DNA from: Saccharomyces mikatae IFO 1815
Lineage: Eukaryota > Ascomycota > Saccharomycetes > Saccharomycetales > Saccharomycetaceae
DNA: 64,000 bases
Direction of reading: 5' to 3'
Assembly (NCBI RefSeq): GCF_947241705.1
Contig: NC_079270.1
Location: 620,001 to 684,000, forward strand
Shown here in pieces: positions 44,956 to 54,042 of the stretch; the stretch's first letter is position 1, and every line of letters begins with the position of its first letter. The notes below the pieces were generated by a model that saw only the letters and a program-made list of their open reading frames with translations, did not search any database and had not been told where the DNA came from. A program made the translations under genes and the position numbers.

Positions 44956-45287
44956 TGTTGTAATATAAATCAACTATCATCTACTAACTAGTAGTCATAT
45001 TACTAGTATATTATCATATACGGTGTTAGAAGATGACGCAAATGATGAGATATAGTCATCTAAACTAGTGGAAGCTGAAACGCAAGGATTGATAATGTAA
45101 TAGGATCAATGAATAAGAACATATAAAACGATGATAATAATGTTTATAGAATTGTGTAGAATTGCAGATTCCCTTTTATGGATTCCTAAATCCCTGAGGA
45201 GAACTTCTAGTATATCTACATACTTAATATTATTGCCTTATAAAAAATGGAATCCCAACAATTACATCAAACTCCACTATTATCTCA
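44956..45287 (+). mobile_element. Solo Ty1/Ty2-type (delta) LTR inside the older delta
   Basis: A 332-base LTR in plus orientation, from TGTTG at 44956 to TCTCA at 45287. The 5-base target duplication ATTTT is exact (44951-44955 and 45288-45292). It has the same length and the same 3' end subtype as the LTR at 43866-44197, but opposite orientation. It is among the youngest pieces here. Confidence 0.92.
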
Positions 45288-45374
45288 ATTTTAATATATC
45301 ATATATAGATAACGTTATTACCTAAATCGATAATGGATCCCAACAGTTATCTCAAAAGTCATCTATCTTTAGGA

Positions 45375-45786
45375 AACATCAAACTCTGCTCTCCATCCAA
45401 GAAATATTCACTTCTAATTTCTGTTCATCTTTTCGAAACTAGAAGCCAGCAGATAATTTTCTCAATAGTTATTAAAGGGAACACTCAACGGTTTTGGAGT
45501 TTCCCTTCGCTAGTGATATAGTTCGATCAGAAATATTTGTCACTGTCATAAGAAATGAATAAGAGAAGCCAAATTATTAGGTTCTTTCTAGTATAAACTC
45601 ATAAATAATAATGCTCGTAAAAAAAGAAAAGAAATAAGAAGTAATGTCTTGAATTTACATAGCATACTTGTCTGATGAGAGCCAGTTTTAAGAAAAAAAA
45701 AAAAGAAAAATTCTTAAACATAATGTCTTTTTGATGTTTGTGTGGTTAAATTTCAAACCTTAATTATTGATGAATGGGCGAAGTAG
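45375..45786. other. LTR cluster edge to MPC54 3' region
   Basis: About 410 bases, AT-rich, with an A-run near 45694-45707. No further LTR edge, tRNA or reading frame could be supported. Confidence 0.4.
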
Positions 45787-47184
45787 TCAATTTGTTATAT
45801 GCTCATTTTCATCAAATCTTGATGAGCCAGTAACATACTTTATGCATTTTTTTGCCGTAGTTGGGACATACTTATTATTTTTGTCCAACTTTTTCATAGT
45901 ATTTTCAATTAGCCCAAGTACATTGTCAAGTGCCTCTGTTTCAGAGCAGGAAGAGTCATGAATTTTGGAGGTTTGTAGCTTTTGTTCCATGAACTCTTTG
46001 ACTTTATGATAACGATCCTCCAAATCAATATCTTTTGAGCCTTCTTCTAAAATCGTAGCAGTCGAGAAACTGTTTTGAACAGTACTTTGGGATTGTAGCG
46101 ACCTTTCCAGATGCTCTATTCTTTTCATGCTTTTGTCAATAATATATTTCAGTTTGTTGCATTCATTCTCTTTTCTATTATACTCTTCCTTGACATGGTT
46201 CATGTATTTCTCAATATAGGTACATTTTTGAAAATACTGTTTCTCTTTCTGTGAGAGAAGTGTTCTGTCTGCCTTTAAGTTATCATTCATGCACAAAAGA
46301 GTTTTAATTTCATTCTTTAGTTTCTGCACCTCATATTCTTTTTGCTTCATTTGTTTTGAATAATCATCCTGTAAATCCTGAAAGTCATGACATAAACGTC
46401 TACCACGTTCCTGGAGTTTATAATAGTCTCTTCTCAGAATGTTATTCGCTGTTTTTTCTTCAAACAGCTGCTGTTCTAAGCTGTTGATCGAAATTTTATT
46501 ATCGTCAACCTCTTCAATTTCCTCAATAAAACTTTTGAGTACTTCTGTATCTTTCAGCTTGTTATTATCATCGGCTTGTCTCAAGTTTTGCTTTGTTACT
46601 TTAAGCAGGTGATCGATTGCCATTTGAAGGCTTTTCTCATTGAGTTCCTTTTTTTCCAGCTGTTCATGATAGTACAAAGAATCTATTGCGTTTTTGCTCC
46701 GCTCACATTCTGCTTTTCTATTTGTTTCATGAGTTATACCCACAGCAAGGGTTTCAAAGGTTTGTGCCAAGTCAGAAATACTCTTTATCGAAATATGCTT
46801 GGTGGGAATGTTACAAAGTGCATAACAACGGTTAACTGCATCATTGACATCTTTGAATGTTTCTTCCCTCGTTTCTGACTTATTACCATAATTAAAAATG
46901 TCTTTTGAAGTTTTTTTACTTTTTGGTGACTTTAAGCTGGACTTATTGGGCGTAGTAGTAGTGCTTGTTGACGTTTGAAACGTCCTTTTAATGGAGCTAT
47001 TTTTGTTGATTTCGTTTACTTTTTTTCGTTGATCAAAAATGTTAACATCATCATCCCCAAATCTCACATTTGGCTTGGACGGTGTCATTTCTTTGAAAAA
47101 TATATCCTTATAAGGAGAAACCGCGAGGGTATTGCTGTTGTTAAATTCCTCGAAGGAGTCGCTATATGTTATATCTTTTGGCAT
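45787..47184 (-). CDS. MPC54: Meiotic spindle-pole plaque protein Mpc54
   Basis: The protein has 465 residues (464 in S. cerevisiae). It is part of the meiosis II outer plaque of the spindle pole body, with Mpc70/Spo21 and Spo74, where the prospore membrane starts. The N-terminal 110 residues are basic and Ser/Thr-rich. Most of the rest, about residues 170-350, is heptad-like and Glu/Lys/Leu-rich, that is, coiled coil. No enzyme motif is present. The start at 47184 (MPKDITYSDS) is clear. A URS1-like core and an MSE-like core lie upstream, fitting sporulation control. Confidence 0.94.
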   Translation of the reverse strand: MPKDITYSDSFEEFNNSNTLAVSPYKDIFFKEMTPSKPNVRFGDDDVNIFDQRKKVNEINKNSSIKRTFQTSTSTTTTPNKSSLKSPKSKKTSKDIFNYGNKSETREETFKDVNDAVNRCYALCNIPTKHISIKSISDLAQTFETLAVGITHETNRKAECERSKNAIDSLYYHEQLEKKELNEKSLQMAIDHLLKVTKQNLRQADDNNKLKDTEVLKSFIEEIEEVDDNKISINSLEQQLFEEKTANNILRRDYYKLQERGRRLCHDFQDLQDDYSKQMKQKEYEVQKLKNEIKTLLCMNDNLKADRTLLSQKEKQYFQKCTYIEKYMNHVKEEYNRKENECNKLKYIIDKSMKRIEHLERSLQSQSTVQNSFSTATILEEGSKDIDLEDRYHKVKEFMEQKLQTSKIHDSSCSETEALDNVLGLIENTMKKLDKNNKYVPTTAKKCIKYVTGSSRFDENEHITN

Positions 47185-47863
47185 GGCCTTCTATGTAATA
47201 TCGTGGAAGCAGACAACCTTGCTTATTCAGCTCAGTTCTTAAATGAGAATAACGTTTATTACTCTAAAAAGGAAAAAAAAAATATTTCTTACATTCGTGA
47301 AATTCGCTGCTTTTATAGTTAGATATTCTCCTCCTTCGATAACCTATTTACTGGCACAAGATGATGGAACCGAGGGCGGCTAGAGCTGAAGCGAAAGTGT
47401 GTGGCCGCGCTTACGTACACAAAAATATTGGAGCCACCAAAGGACCAACAATAATTTACGGTCATGCTTTTATTGTAAATAGAGCATTATCGAACACCTA
47501 GATACCGCTCGGAAAAGAACATGCCATTCAGAATATAGATAATCAAAGTTATTTATTAAGAGATGATACATATGTATATATATCTATATAAGTTAAGCGC
47601 CAACTTACTCCAATATAATGAAAAACCGATTTATGACTGAAGTAGCCAGAAAGGCAACATTGTAGATGCTTTTGAAGAATTATAGTATCATGGTTATATG
47701 TATAGCAAAGGGGAAGAACACCCCAAAAAAAGATAAACAAAAAGAAGACATTTCATGAAAAAACCGACTGAAAGATATGTATGCAATTGAGAAAATAAAA
47801 GGAAGTTGTGAAAAATAAGTCAAAAAAGGAAAACAATTAACGGCTAAAATGCCGTAGTTGAGG
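47185..47863. other. MPC54 promoter / GAC1 3' gap
   Basis: A 679-base gap between two leftward genes. It carries a URS1 core (47375-47382) and an MSE-like core, CACAAAA (47418-47424). The part near GAC1 is A-rich. No gene is seen. Confidence 0.5.
47375..47382. promoter_or_regulatory. URS1 (Ume6) core upstream of MPC54
   Basis: GGCGGCTA matches the core of the URS1 element TCGGCGGCTA and lies about 191 bases upstream of the MPC54 ATG. URS1 represses meiotic genes in growing cells. An MSE-type core, CACAAAA, at 47418-47424 adds a possible Ndt80 site. Inferred from motif only. Confidence 0.6.
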
Positions 47864-50242
47864 TCAAAGCTGCCATCGATCAACTTCTTGAGAAAGGGTG
47901 GGTGGAGAGGAGCCGAAATTATTCACAAACGGGTTATTATTTCCGTGATGATCAATCAAAGCATCATCACTAAGGCATACAGAATTATCATTTTCATCCG
48001 GATGTAATGATTCATTGTCCAGTTCTCCTGCTATTTGATTACTATCACTACTCTCACATTCACAATCAAAAAATTCTGAACTCTGGCTAATTCCTGACAG
48101 GGGGACTGTTCTTGATAACGTAATAGACTGCAGATTGGGCGACGAAGGATGGTTATAGAATCGATGAGAATCCAGTAATGATTGGTAATTGATATATTTG
48201 AGATCATTATTTTCATTTGAATGTTCATTTATATTAGTGCTCATGTGATTCTGAGAGGACGGTGAGCTGGTATTGTTTGTAATTAGTTTATTCTCTTTCA
48301 AACCCCCGTTTTCCTTTGATGGTTTAATTAGTGTGTCTGTGGAATTATTGGTAGTTGACGTTTTAGTATTATCATCTATTGTAGTATCCGTAACAACACT
48401 TTGTTTGTCCTCATATGAATCATCCAAAGAAGTATCGAAGCTGTTGTGGTTATTATTAATGATAGTATTAGTATTTCCAAAATCTCCAAAGATTGATGGA
48501 GTGGAAGTCTCTGGTATTAGTGAATTTAATGAATGATTAAACAAATTGGCTGCTGTGAATGTATCATTGGGTTCATACAAATCCGCATAATCAAAATTAT
48601 CGAGCTCGGTAAGTGGGAAACTACAGGAGGCAGAAGATGAATTTGTCGAGGAATTATTGGAGGAAGCAAATGATAATGACGAAGAAATCGAAGAAGACGA
48701 TGAGGAGTAAGAGGATGAGCCAGAATATAATGATTGATGTTGTGATCCTAATACTGGTAGGTCAATACTATTACTGGTAGTGGGGGCTGTGGGGGTGGGT
48801 GCTGTGTTTTGATTCATGGTTATTTTATCACTTCCTGTGTTGCCAGCCAAGGGTGGAGAAGAAGTTGTAGAGTTATCGATTTTATCTAAGACCACATTCA
48901 ATCTTTTCGGTTTAACGAAGCTTGTGGTGTCATTATGATAAAGATGTTTCAGCGGAGATGTATTATAGTAATCTGTGTTCTCACTAAACTTTCTCGATTG
49001 AGGCAAAAACTTCGAAAGAGTTGGGTTTGAGGAGACGAATCTTGACTTTATGTCAGTCGATGAAATGGCTGCATTTTTTTGAGAAGCAGTTTCAATAACC
49101 ACAGAAGCTTTTTGCTTCTCTTCCGTTTCCTTGTCCTTTTTGAAGGTCGTTATAAAAAGGTGGTAGTTTTTACCATTATTATTGTCATAGAATGTTTCGT
49201 TATTGACGTCATATCTACAACATAGTTCAATATTCAAAGGGCAGCTACTTGTGTTATTCTCCATGGTGATAATTTTCTTGATGAGTAAAATATACTTCAA
49301 ACTATTCAGATCAATGGTAAATTTAAATTCGTCAATGTTGGCATTTATTGTTTTATTGAAATTGGCAGTAACGTAATGAATATCTTTCCATGAGTTGAAC
49401 GTGAACTTTATCTCCAAATACTTTTCAAAACTCATGTTTTTAACAAATATAAGCCCTGTAATTTTACTTGTATCTTCATTTGGCTGAGTAAGAGAATGCA
49501 ATTTGATATTTTGGCCATTAAAATATTGTGTTAACTGGCCTTGTAGATCGGAAGGCGATAAAGTTTTGGTGAACAAAGGAGGTGCTGTCTTGAAGGGAAC
49601 CAAGTCTGTACAGTGAAGTTTCCAGTCGCAAATATTTGTTGCCTGGGAGGCAAGGGAAGTGGTAGCAGAGGGATCCACCGACTTATTGGGAAGTTTTCCT
49701 CTAGATGATGCCGACTCATAAGTATAGCAATACCCTGTTTGACCATTGCTGCGTTCATCAATATCATCTTCATCTTCCGAGTCATATAAATCTAGCTTGA
49801 ACATATTGCTTAGGGAATTCATATAACGAAACTTCTTTTCATTCTTTAGAAGGTTAGTGACTAAGGACGAATCATTGAACCAGCAGTCCTCGTTGTTGAA
49901 TAATTGGATGTCATCGATCATGGTAGCGTTATCAACTGGAGACAGAGTGGGTGAGTTCTCGTTTGAGATTGAACTTGGTTCCGCATTTTTATCAAATCTT
50001 TTAACGGTTGTCAATTCAATTGCAAAACGAACGTTTTTCTCAGGTGAAGTTAAGAAAACTTCTGACTTGGATCTTGTAATAGGTTCTGGATGACATATTT
50101 TCAAGGAAGACTTCAACTTCCTAATGGGAGGGGGAGAGGGGCGGCTTATGCGGTTATCAGACATGCTTTTTATCAAATTGCGATGAGGAAAAGAAGGCCT
50201 TGTCTTCCGTGGCGATAATTCCGTAGCAGATTGTATTACCAT
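47864..50242 (-). CDS. GAC1: Glycogen-targeting PP1 regulatory subunit Gac1
   Basis: The protein has 792 residues (793 in S. cerevisiae). It tethers protein phosphatase Glc7 to glycogen synthase and also acts with Hsf1. The Glc7-docking RVxF-type motif is KNVRFA at residues 69-74. A CBM21 glycogen-binding domain lies around 225-370 (FVKNMSFEKYLEIKFTFNSW). The middle and C-terminus are low-complexity, with a long Ser tract near residue 510-535 and Asn/Thr-rich stretches. The ATG at 50242 is in a unique frame. Several STREs lie upstream. Confidence 0.95.
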   Translation of the reverse strand: MVIQSATELSPRKTRPSFPHRNLIKSMSDNRISRPSPPPIRKLKSSLKICHPEPITRSKSEVFLTSPEKNVRFAIELTTVKRFDKNAEPSSISNENSPTLSPVDNATMIDDIQLFNNEDCWFNDSSLVTNLLKNEKKFRYMNSLSNMFKLDLYDSEDEDDIDERSNGQTGYCYTYESASSRGKLPNKSVDPSATTSLASQATNICDWKLHCTDLVPFKTAPPLFTKTLSPSDLQGQLTQYFNGQNIKLHSLTQPNEDTSKITGLIFVKNMSFEKYLEIKFTFNSWKDIHYVTANFNKTINANIDEFKFTIDLNSLKYILLIKKIITMENNTSSCPLNIELCCRYDVNNETFYDNNNGKNYHLFITTFKKDKETEEKQKASVVIETASQKNAAISSTDIKSRFVSSNPTLSKFLPQSRKFSENTDYYNTSPLKHLYHNDTTSFVKPKRLNVVLDKIDNSTTSSPPLAGNTGSDKITMNQNTAPTPTAPTTSNSIDLPVLGSQHQSLYSGSSSYSSSSSSISSSLSFASSNNSSTNSSSASCSFPLTELDNFDYADLYEPNDTFTAANLFNHSLNSLIPETSTPSIFGDFGNTNTIINNNHNSFDTSLDDSYEDKQSVVTDTTIDDNTKTSTTNNSTDTLIKPSKENGGLKENKLITNNTSSPSSQNHMSTNINEHSNENNDLKYINYQSLLDSHRFYNHPSSPNLQSITLSRTVPLSGISQSSEFFDCECESSDSNQIAGELDNESLHPDENDNSVCLSDDALIDHHGNNNPFVNNFGSSPPTLSQEVDRWQL

Positions 50243-50915
50243 GATGTAAGTTCTTGTTTCAATAATGTGTATATTCTCAGCTTGTTTACAAAAATGAAGT
50301 TAAAATACAAAAATAAAAAATCGTATCCGTCTTCTAAGTACCAGCCTCTTCTTGACAGTTAACGTGGTATAATATTATATCGATAATAAGCAGTAGCAAT
50401 AAGTATTTTTAGTGCCAAAGGAAATAAAAAGAAAAGAAAAGTGTAGCGTCGATAATGGACCAAAAAAGTTACAGAAGTAATCTTAGATCCTTTTTTTTTT
50501 ATTTATTGTTATTTCTATCTGTCGCTTAAACAAAAGAAAAGAAAAAAGATTTAAGACACACTATGGAAACGGTAAACTATGGGTTATGTAATGGAAGGAA
50601 ACTACAGATTCTTATATATATATATATAAATACATACACAAATAAATACTAAATGCAGCGAAGTTGAGCCTAAAAAAGGAGGTAAATAATGCCTAAAACA
50701 GTGATCCCTTATATAATTAATCAACTATAAGCATGAAGAGAGAACCTTCCCCAGATTGCGAGAAAAAAGATAGGGAGGGGAATCACAGCTATCAAACACA
50801 CTAAAACATGAAAAAAGTGCGAGTGACAAAAAAAAAAAACAAAAAAAACCGTTGATTCGGGTCGTATGCGTTCTTTTAGCGGCAGTTTCTGTTGACTTGA
50901 CGTAGATTGACTTTC

Positions 50916-51739
50916 CCCCTGATATTCTTAGGCGGCTACCCCACTGTGTTGCAGATAACCGCCCATAACCCAGTGAGTAATTTCCTCGCCGCTTGATCCC
51001 CGATTGTTTCAGTTCTCGCTTAGCTTGGCTGTTCGCTTCTCCCGCAGATCGACGCCATCATCACGCAGGCAGATGTTCTGCTCTTCACTGGCTGCGTCCT
51101 CGGAGAAGGGGTAAGAAAAATCGGGTTTTCCCACCTTTTGGGACACCGCGTTTTCCGCGGAAGAGTTCTTCGGCTCCCAAATCTAGTAGATGCCGCCACA
51201 ACCGCATATCATTCCATACGTAGTGTGGGGAACGGCAGAGCCTCTGCGCTATTACCTTGAGTAGCTTATGTAAGCAATTGCCTGCAGAGTGCGTCAATAG
51301 AGTTGACATGGTAGCGTTCATTTCCTCCTTTGCCTTGCCTGCGAAACAGATCTCAGAAATTACACGGGCGTGTCCGCGTTTTCTGTGAAAAGATAGCCCA
51401 GCACCAATTGTTAGTTCTTACGGGTGCCCCTTCATAGCAGTATAGGTACGGAGAAAGCAAGAATAATAAAGCAGCCACATAAGAAAACATTGGTTATAGT
51501 TTATTGCGCCCTGTGCCCGTGTGGATTCGTATTGAGAAAAGTAAAAAGAAATAACCGTTTCTTGCTACTAATCCGCTTTTAAGTTTGTTTTCGACTTTTT
51601 ATGTTTTTAAGTATTAATTACTACCTAACTATAAAGGAGAATGTACGAATTAGCCACTGTATATGTCCAATAATCACGTCTGCATAATTCCTGCTTCCAA
51701 ATTTGGCATCAGATGTTCTGGATTGCGTTCTCCACCCCT
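50916..51739. promoter_or_regulatory. Four STREs upstream of GAC1
   Basis: Cores at 50916-50920, 51107-51111 (AGGGG), 51427-51431 and 51735-51739 (CCCCT), about 680-1500 bases upstream of the GAC1 ATG. Glycogen genes in yeast are Msn2/Msn4 targets, so this fits, though the distance is long. Confidence 0.5.
51154..51161. promoter_or_regulatory. Perfect PDRE-like palindrome upstream of GAC1
   Basis: TCCGCGGA, within TTCCGCGGAA, about 910 bases upstream of the GAC1 ATG. The sequence is exact; a role in drug response here is unproven. Confidence 0.5.
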
Positions 51740-51860
51740 CATCTCCCCCACTCTTTTCTTGGCATAAAGTGACAACATGTGAAAACTCAACAAGTTGTTA
51801 GTTGATCAATAATCCAAAAAGAGGCGCGTATGGGGAAATAGATCGGTGAAAAACCGAATT

Positions 51861-52424
51861 TTAGCATAATGGAGTTGTTAGTTTTTTCCCAATATCGAGT
51901 ATACTCTCCACCCTCCCTTTGAGCGGATTCGAATTGCAGTCAACTAGTTTCATGGTGGAGAAATCTATTATAGCTTTGCTCTTACCTATAGTGACACTAC
52001 CATTTTTCGCATTTTCTTTTTTCTCGTCTTTTTCGTCGACACTGAAACTATTCCCAAATTGTTCCTGTAATAGGTTTTGTAATTCTTGCGCCCTCCAAGC
52101 ATCATCACTTCTCTCTTTAAGTCTTGATTCAGATAGCACATTTTTCTCGCTTGTATTCAATCCGATAATCATTATTAGTATACTATTGGCAATTGTTTCA
52201 CTCACCATTGAATTTTTTGTCCATTCTATTAAAATGCTTCCGATTGATATTTCTACTTCGACGTCGCCTAGTACTAGCAGCTTTGTTGCATCTTCCGCAG
52301 TAGTTTTCTGTATGCAGCCAAACATTTGAATGATATGAAGGTAGAGATCATCAGCTTCATCCCCTTGGTTGTTATTGAGTTTAATTGTTCGCTGAGTTCT
52401 CTCCTTGTGCAAATCCTTTTTCAT
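51861..52424 (-). CDS. SYC1: Cleavage/polyadenylation complex subunit Syc1
   Basis: The protein has 187 residues (188 in S. cerevisiae). It is part of the APT subcomplex of the cleavage and polyadenylation factor and resembles the C-terminal domain of the Ysh1 endonuclease, without the catalytic metallo-beta-lactamase part. It is helical and mixed in charge (LYLHIIQMFGCIQK, IDFSTMKLVDCNSNPLKGRVESIL). The frame is open four codons upstream, but from TTG, so the ATG at 52424 is chosen. The flanking gaps are both unusually long. Confidence 0.91.
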   Translation of the reverse strand: MKKDLHKERTQRTIKLNNNQGDEADDLYLHIIQMFGCIQKTTAEDATKLLVLGDVEVEISIGSILIEWTKNSMVSETIANSILIMIIGLNTSEKNVLSESRLKERSDDAWRAQELQNLLQEQFGNSFSVDEKDEKKENAKNGSVTIGKSKAIIDFSTMKLVDCNSNPLKGRVESILDIGKKLTTPLC

Positions 52425-53664
52425 TTTCCGGTGCAAATCTGTGTGAGCCGGTCCTGTTTAGTTGTGGTGCAGGCATACAGTTTTGTTTTTTTCTTCTTAT
52501 TACATTTTGTTTTACTTCCCTTCTTTCTACGGAGGAAAACCCCCAGCGGAAAAAAAGTCTCAAGTCTGAGATGATTTCATTCTTATCATTACATGAGCGA
52601 ATTTTCTAAGCAAGTGAATATGTTTATGAACAACCATTATTTATCATATTTATTCTGTTATTATTATAGCGAACATCTTTTTAAAAACAATGGTTCATTA
52701 TACATAATAGGTATTTTTGGTTTTCTGAAAGAAAATGAAATAGTAAAAACCCTTCTACACTGCCTTTTCAGGTTTATTTAGATACTTAAGAATTCAAAGA
52801 ACGTAGCAAGCTAGAATTAAATAATTGTTGTTTTGAATTTGGCGTCTCGCATGTTTGAACTGTATGAATTCGGGTTGCCTTGGTGTTCTTGCCATAAACG
52901 TCGCAGTTGATTTACCGATAAGGAAGAGTGATCCCCTGGCATAAGCTTTGTGTAGATTGACCAGCACTAATAAGGCGATTTAAGAAAAAATAATTCTTTC
53001 AGTCCCTTGTTGGGGTTATTTTACGACTGTTTTTATATTGTTTAACAAATGAGGAAACTTTGTGGGTTAGGTTTGCCAATCATGAAAGTACTTACTGAAT
53101 GCATCAATATTAACATATGCCGGTCAATAACTCGACTTTCATTTCAATGTATCTCCTTATTACTTTCCCATGGATAAAAAAAGATCCAGCAAGTTTGAGA
53201 AAGATTTTATGTCCCGTATAGAGAGCACAAATACATTCGAGAGTTATTCGTGTAATTACGATTGGCTCTCCATCAAGGCAGTTGTAGCTATAACCCAGAT
53301 AACATAATCTTTAAACCTCAGCATGCCATGATTCTAAGAATTAGTTTTTTATCAACACACTATGATCTATTTTAGTTAGTGCCATTTTGATAGTCTGCTT
53401 TTCTCTCTATACCACTTAAAACCTCAATTCAAAGATATACGGCTTTTACTATCGGTAACGAATATGCTTTCTGTTTAATATTTTATTTTGCAAGCACTAA
53501 ATGTCTTTCTTGTCTGGACAAGTTTATTATGATTTGTTGTACTCATGATTACCTTTTAACACAAGCTTTTAGTGTAAACTTATTTCAAAAGCAGAAATGT
53601 GAGTTAATTATATTGTTCTCATAGCTCATTTTTCTTATCCAAATCATCCAAAGCTCATCTTGTA
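52425..53664. other. SYC1-DCI1 gap, right part of SYC1 upstream DNA
   Basis: About 1240 bases, mostly AT-rich and without any long reading frame. One 45-codon frame (53170-53307, plus strand) is noted under findings. No LTR, tRNA or snoRNA signature was found. It includes the SYC1 promoter. Confidence 0.4.
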
Positions 53665-54024
53665 CTATTCACTCTCAATGGAAATGGGTGTACGGATTTG
53701 GGAGTTTCCTACCCCAATTAAACGCTGATCTCCGCGGAAGGATCTTATTTTGTCATAAAGTTTGTGCCTCGAAAAACCGCCATTGCACTGCTCGGCATTA
53801 AGAAGACCCTTCGGTGCGGCTGTCACACTAAAAACAAATGAAACCCCGGCACTTTCTAATGAAAGCACATCAGCATATACGTGACATTGATAATAAATCG
53901 ACCTTATGAAATAGTTGAAGTGCAGTTCTGATAGCCCTGTTATTGGCATAAAAAATGATTCTTCACCGTGTATGAGAATGATTCTTTTTTGAGAATGATT
54001 TGAAAAATTATAATAGCGGTCCAT
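53665..54024 (-). CDS. Hypothetical 119-codon open frame downstream of DCI1
   Basis: An ATG-started frame of 119 codons lying 18 bases past the DCI1 stop codon and on the same strand. I do not recognise the product. It has no membrane span, signal sequence or known motif; Cys is rare and the C-terminal half is basic. A perfect PDRE-like palindrome (53731-53738) lies inside it. It may be a chance frame, a relic of a gene, or the 3' UTR of DCI1. Codon use gives no clear support. No matching gene is known to me at this place in S. cerevisiae. Confidence 0.2.
   Translation of the reverse strand: MDRYYNFSNHSQKRIILIHGEESFFMPITGLSELHFNYFIRSIYYQCHVYADVLSLESAGVSFVFSVTAAPKGLLNAEQCNGGFSRHKLYDKIRSFRGDQRLIGVGNSQIRTPISIESE
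53731..53738. promoter_or_regulatory. Perfect PDRE-like palindrome between SYC1 and DCI1
   Basis: TCCGCGGA, followed by A. It lies about 1.3 kb upstream of SYC1 and 300 bases past the DCI1 stop. The sequence is exact; the role is unknown. Confidence 0.45.
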
Positions 54025-54042
54025 ATAATCGTCTCGAAAATA

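Larger units (their letters stand above)
44318..45374 (+). mobile_element. Older solo delta-type LTR, interrupted twice
   Basis: A Ty1/Ty2-type LTR in plus orientation, starting near 44318 and ending near 45374. It is split by two other LTRs (44513-44894 and 44956-45287). Removing them and their target duplications leaves about 333 bases, the normal delta length. Candidate target duplication AACGT / AACAT flanks it. Its 3' end is of a different subtype from the two younger deltas. It is a fossil, the oldest of this trio by nesting. The right edge is approximate. Confidence 0.82.
50243..51860. other. Long GAC1 upstream / SYC1 downstream gap with GC-rich block
   Basis: A 1618-base gap between two leftward genes. 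From about 50870 to 51350 the base composition rises well above the surrounding AT-rich DNA. That block holds a perfect PDRE (51154-51161) and STREs. A TA run lies at about 50613-50628. Overlapping open frames of under 80 codons occur on both strands near 50993-51321 but have no recognisable product. Confidence 0.5.

Noticed and set aside
51919-52329. 136-codon frame on the plus strand
   Set aside because: It is antisense to SYC1 and rich in Ser, Phe and Leu, as expected from the complement of an Asp/Glu/Lys-rich gene.
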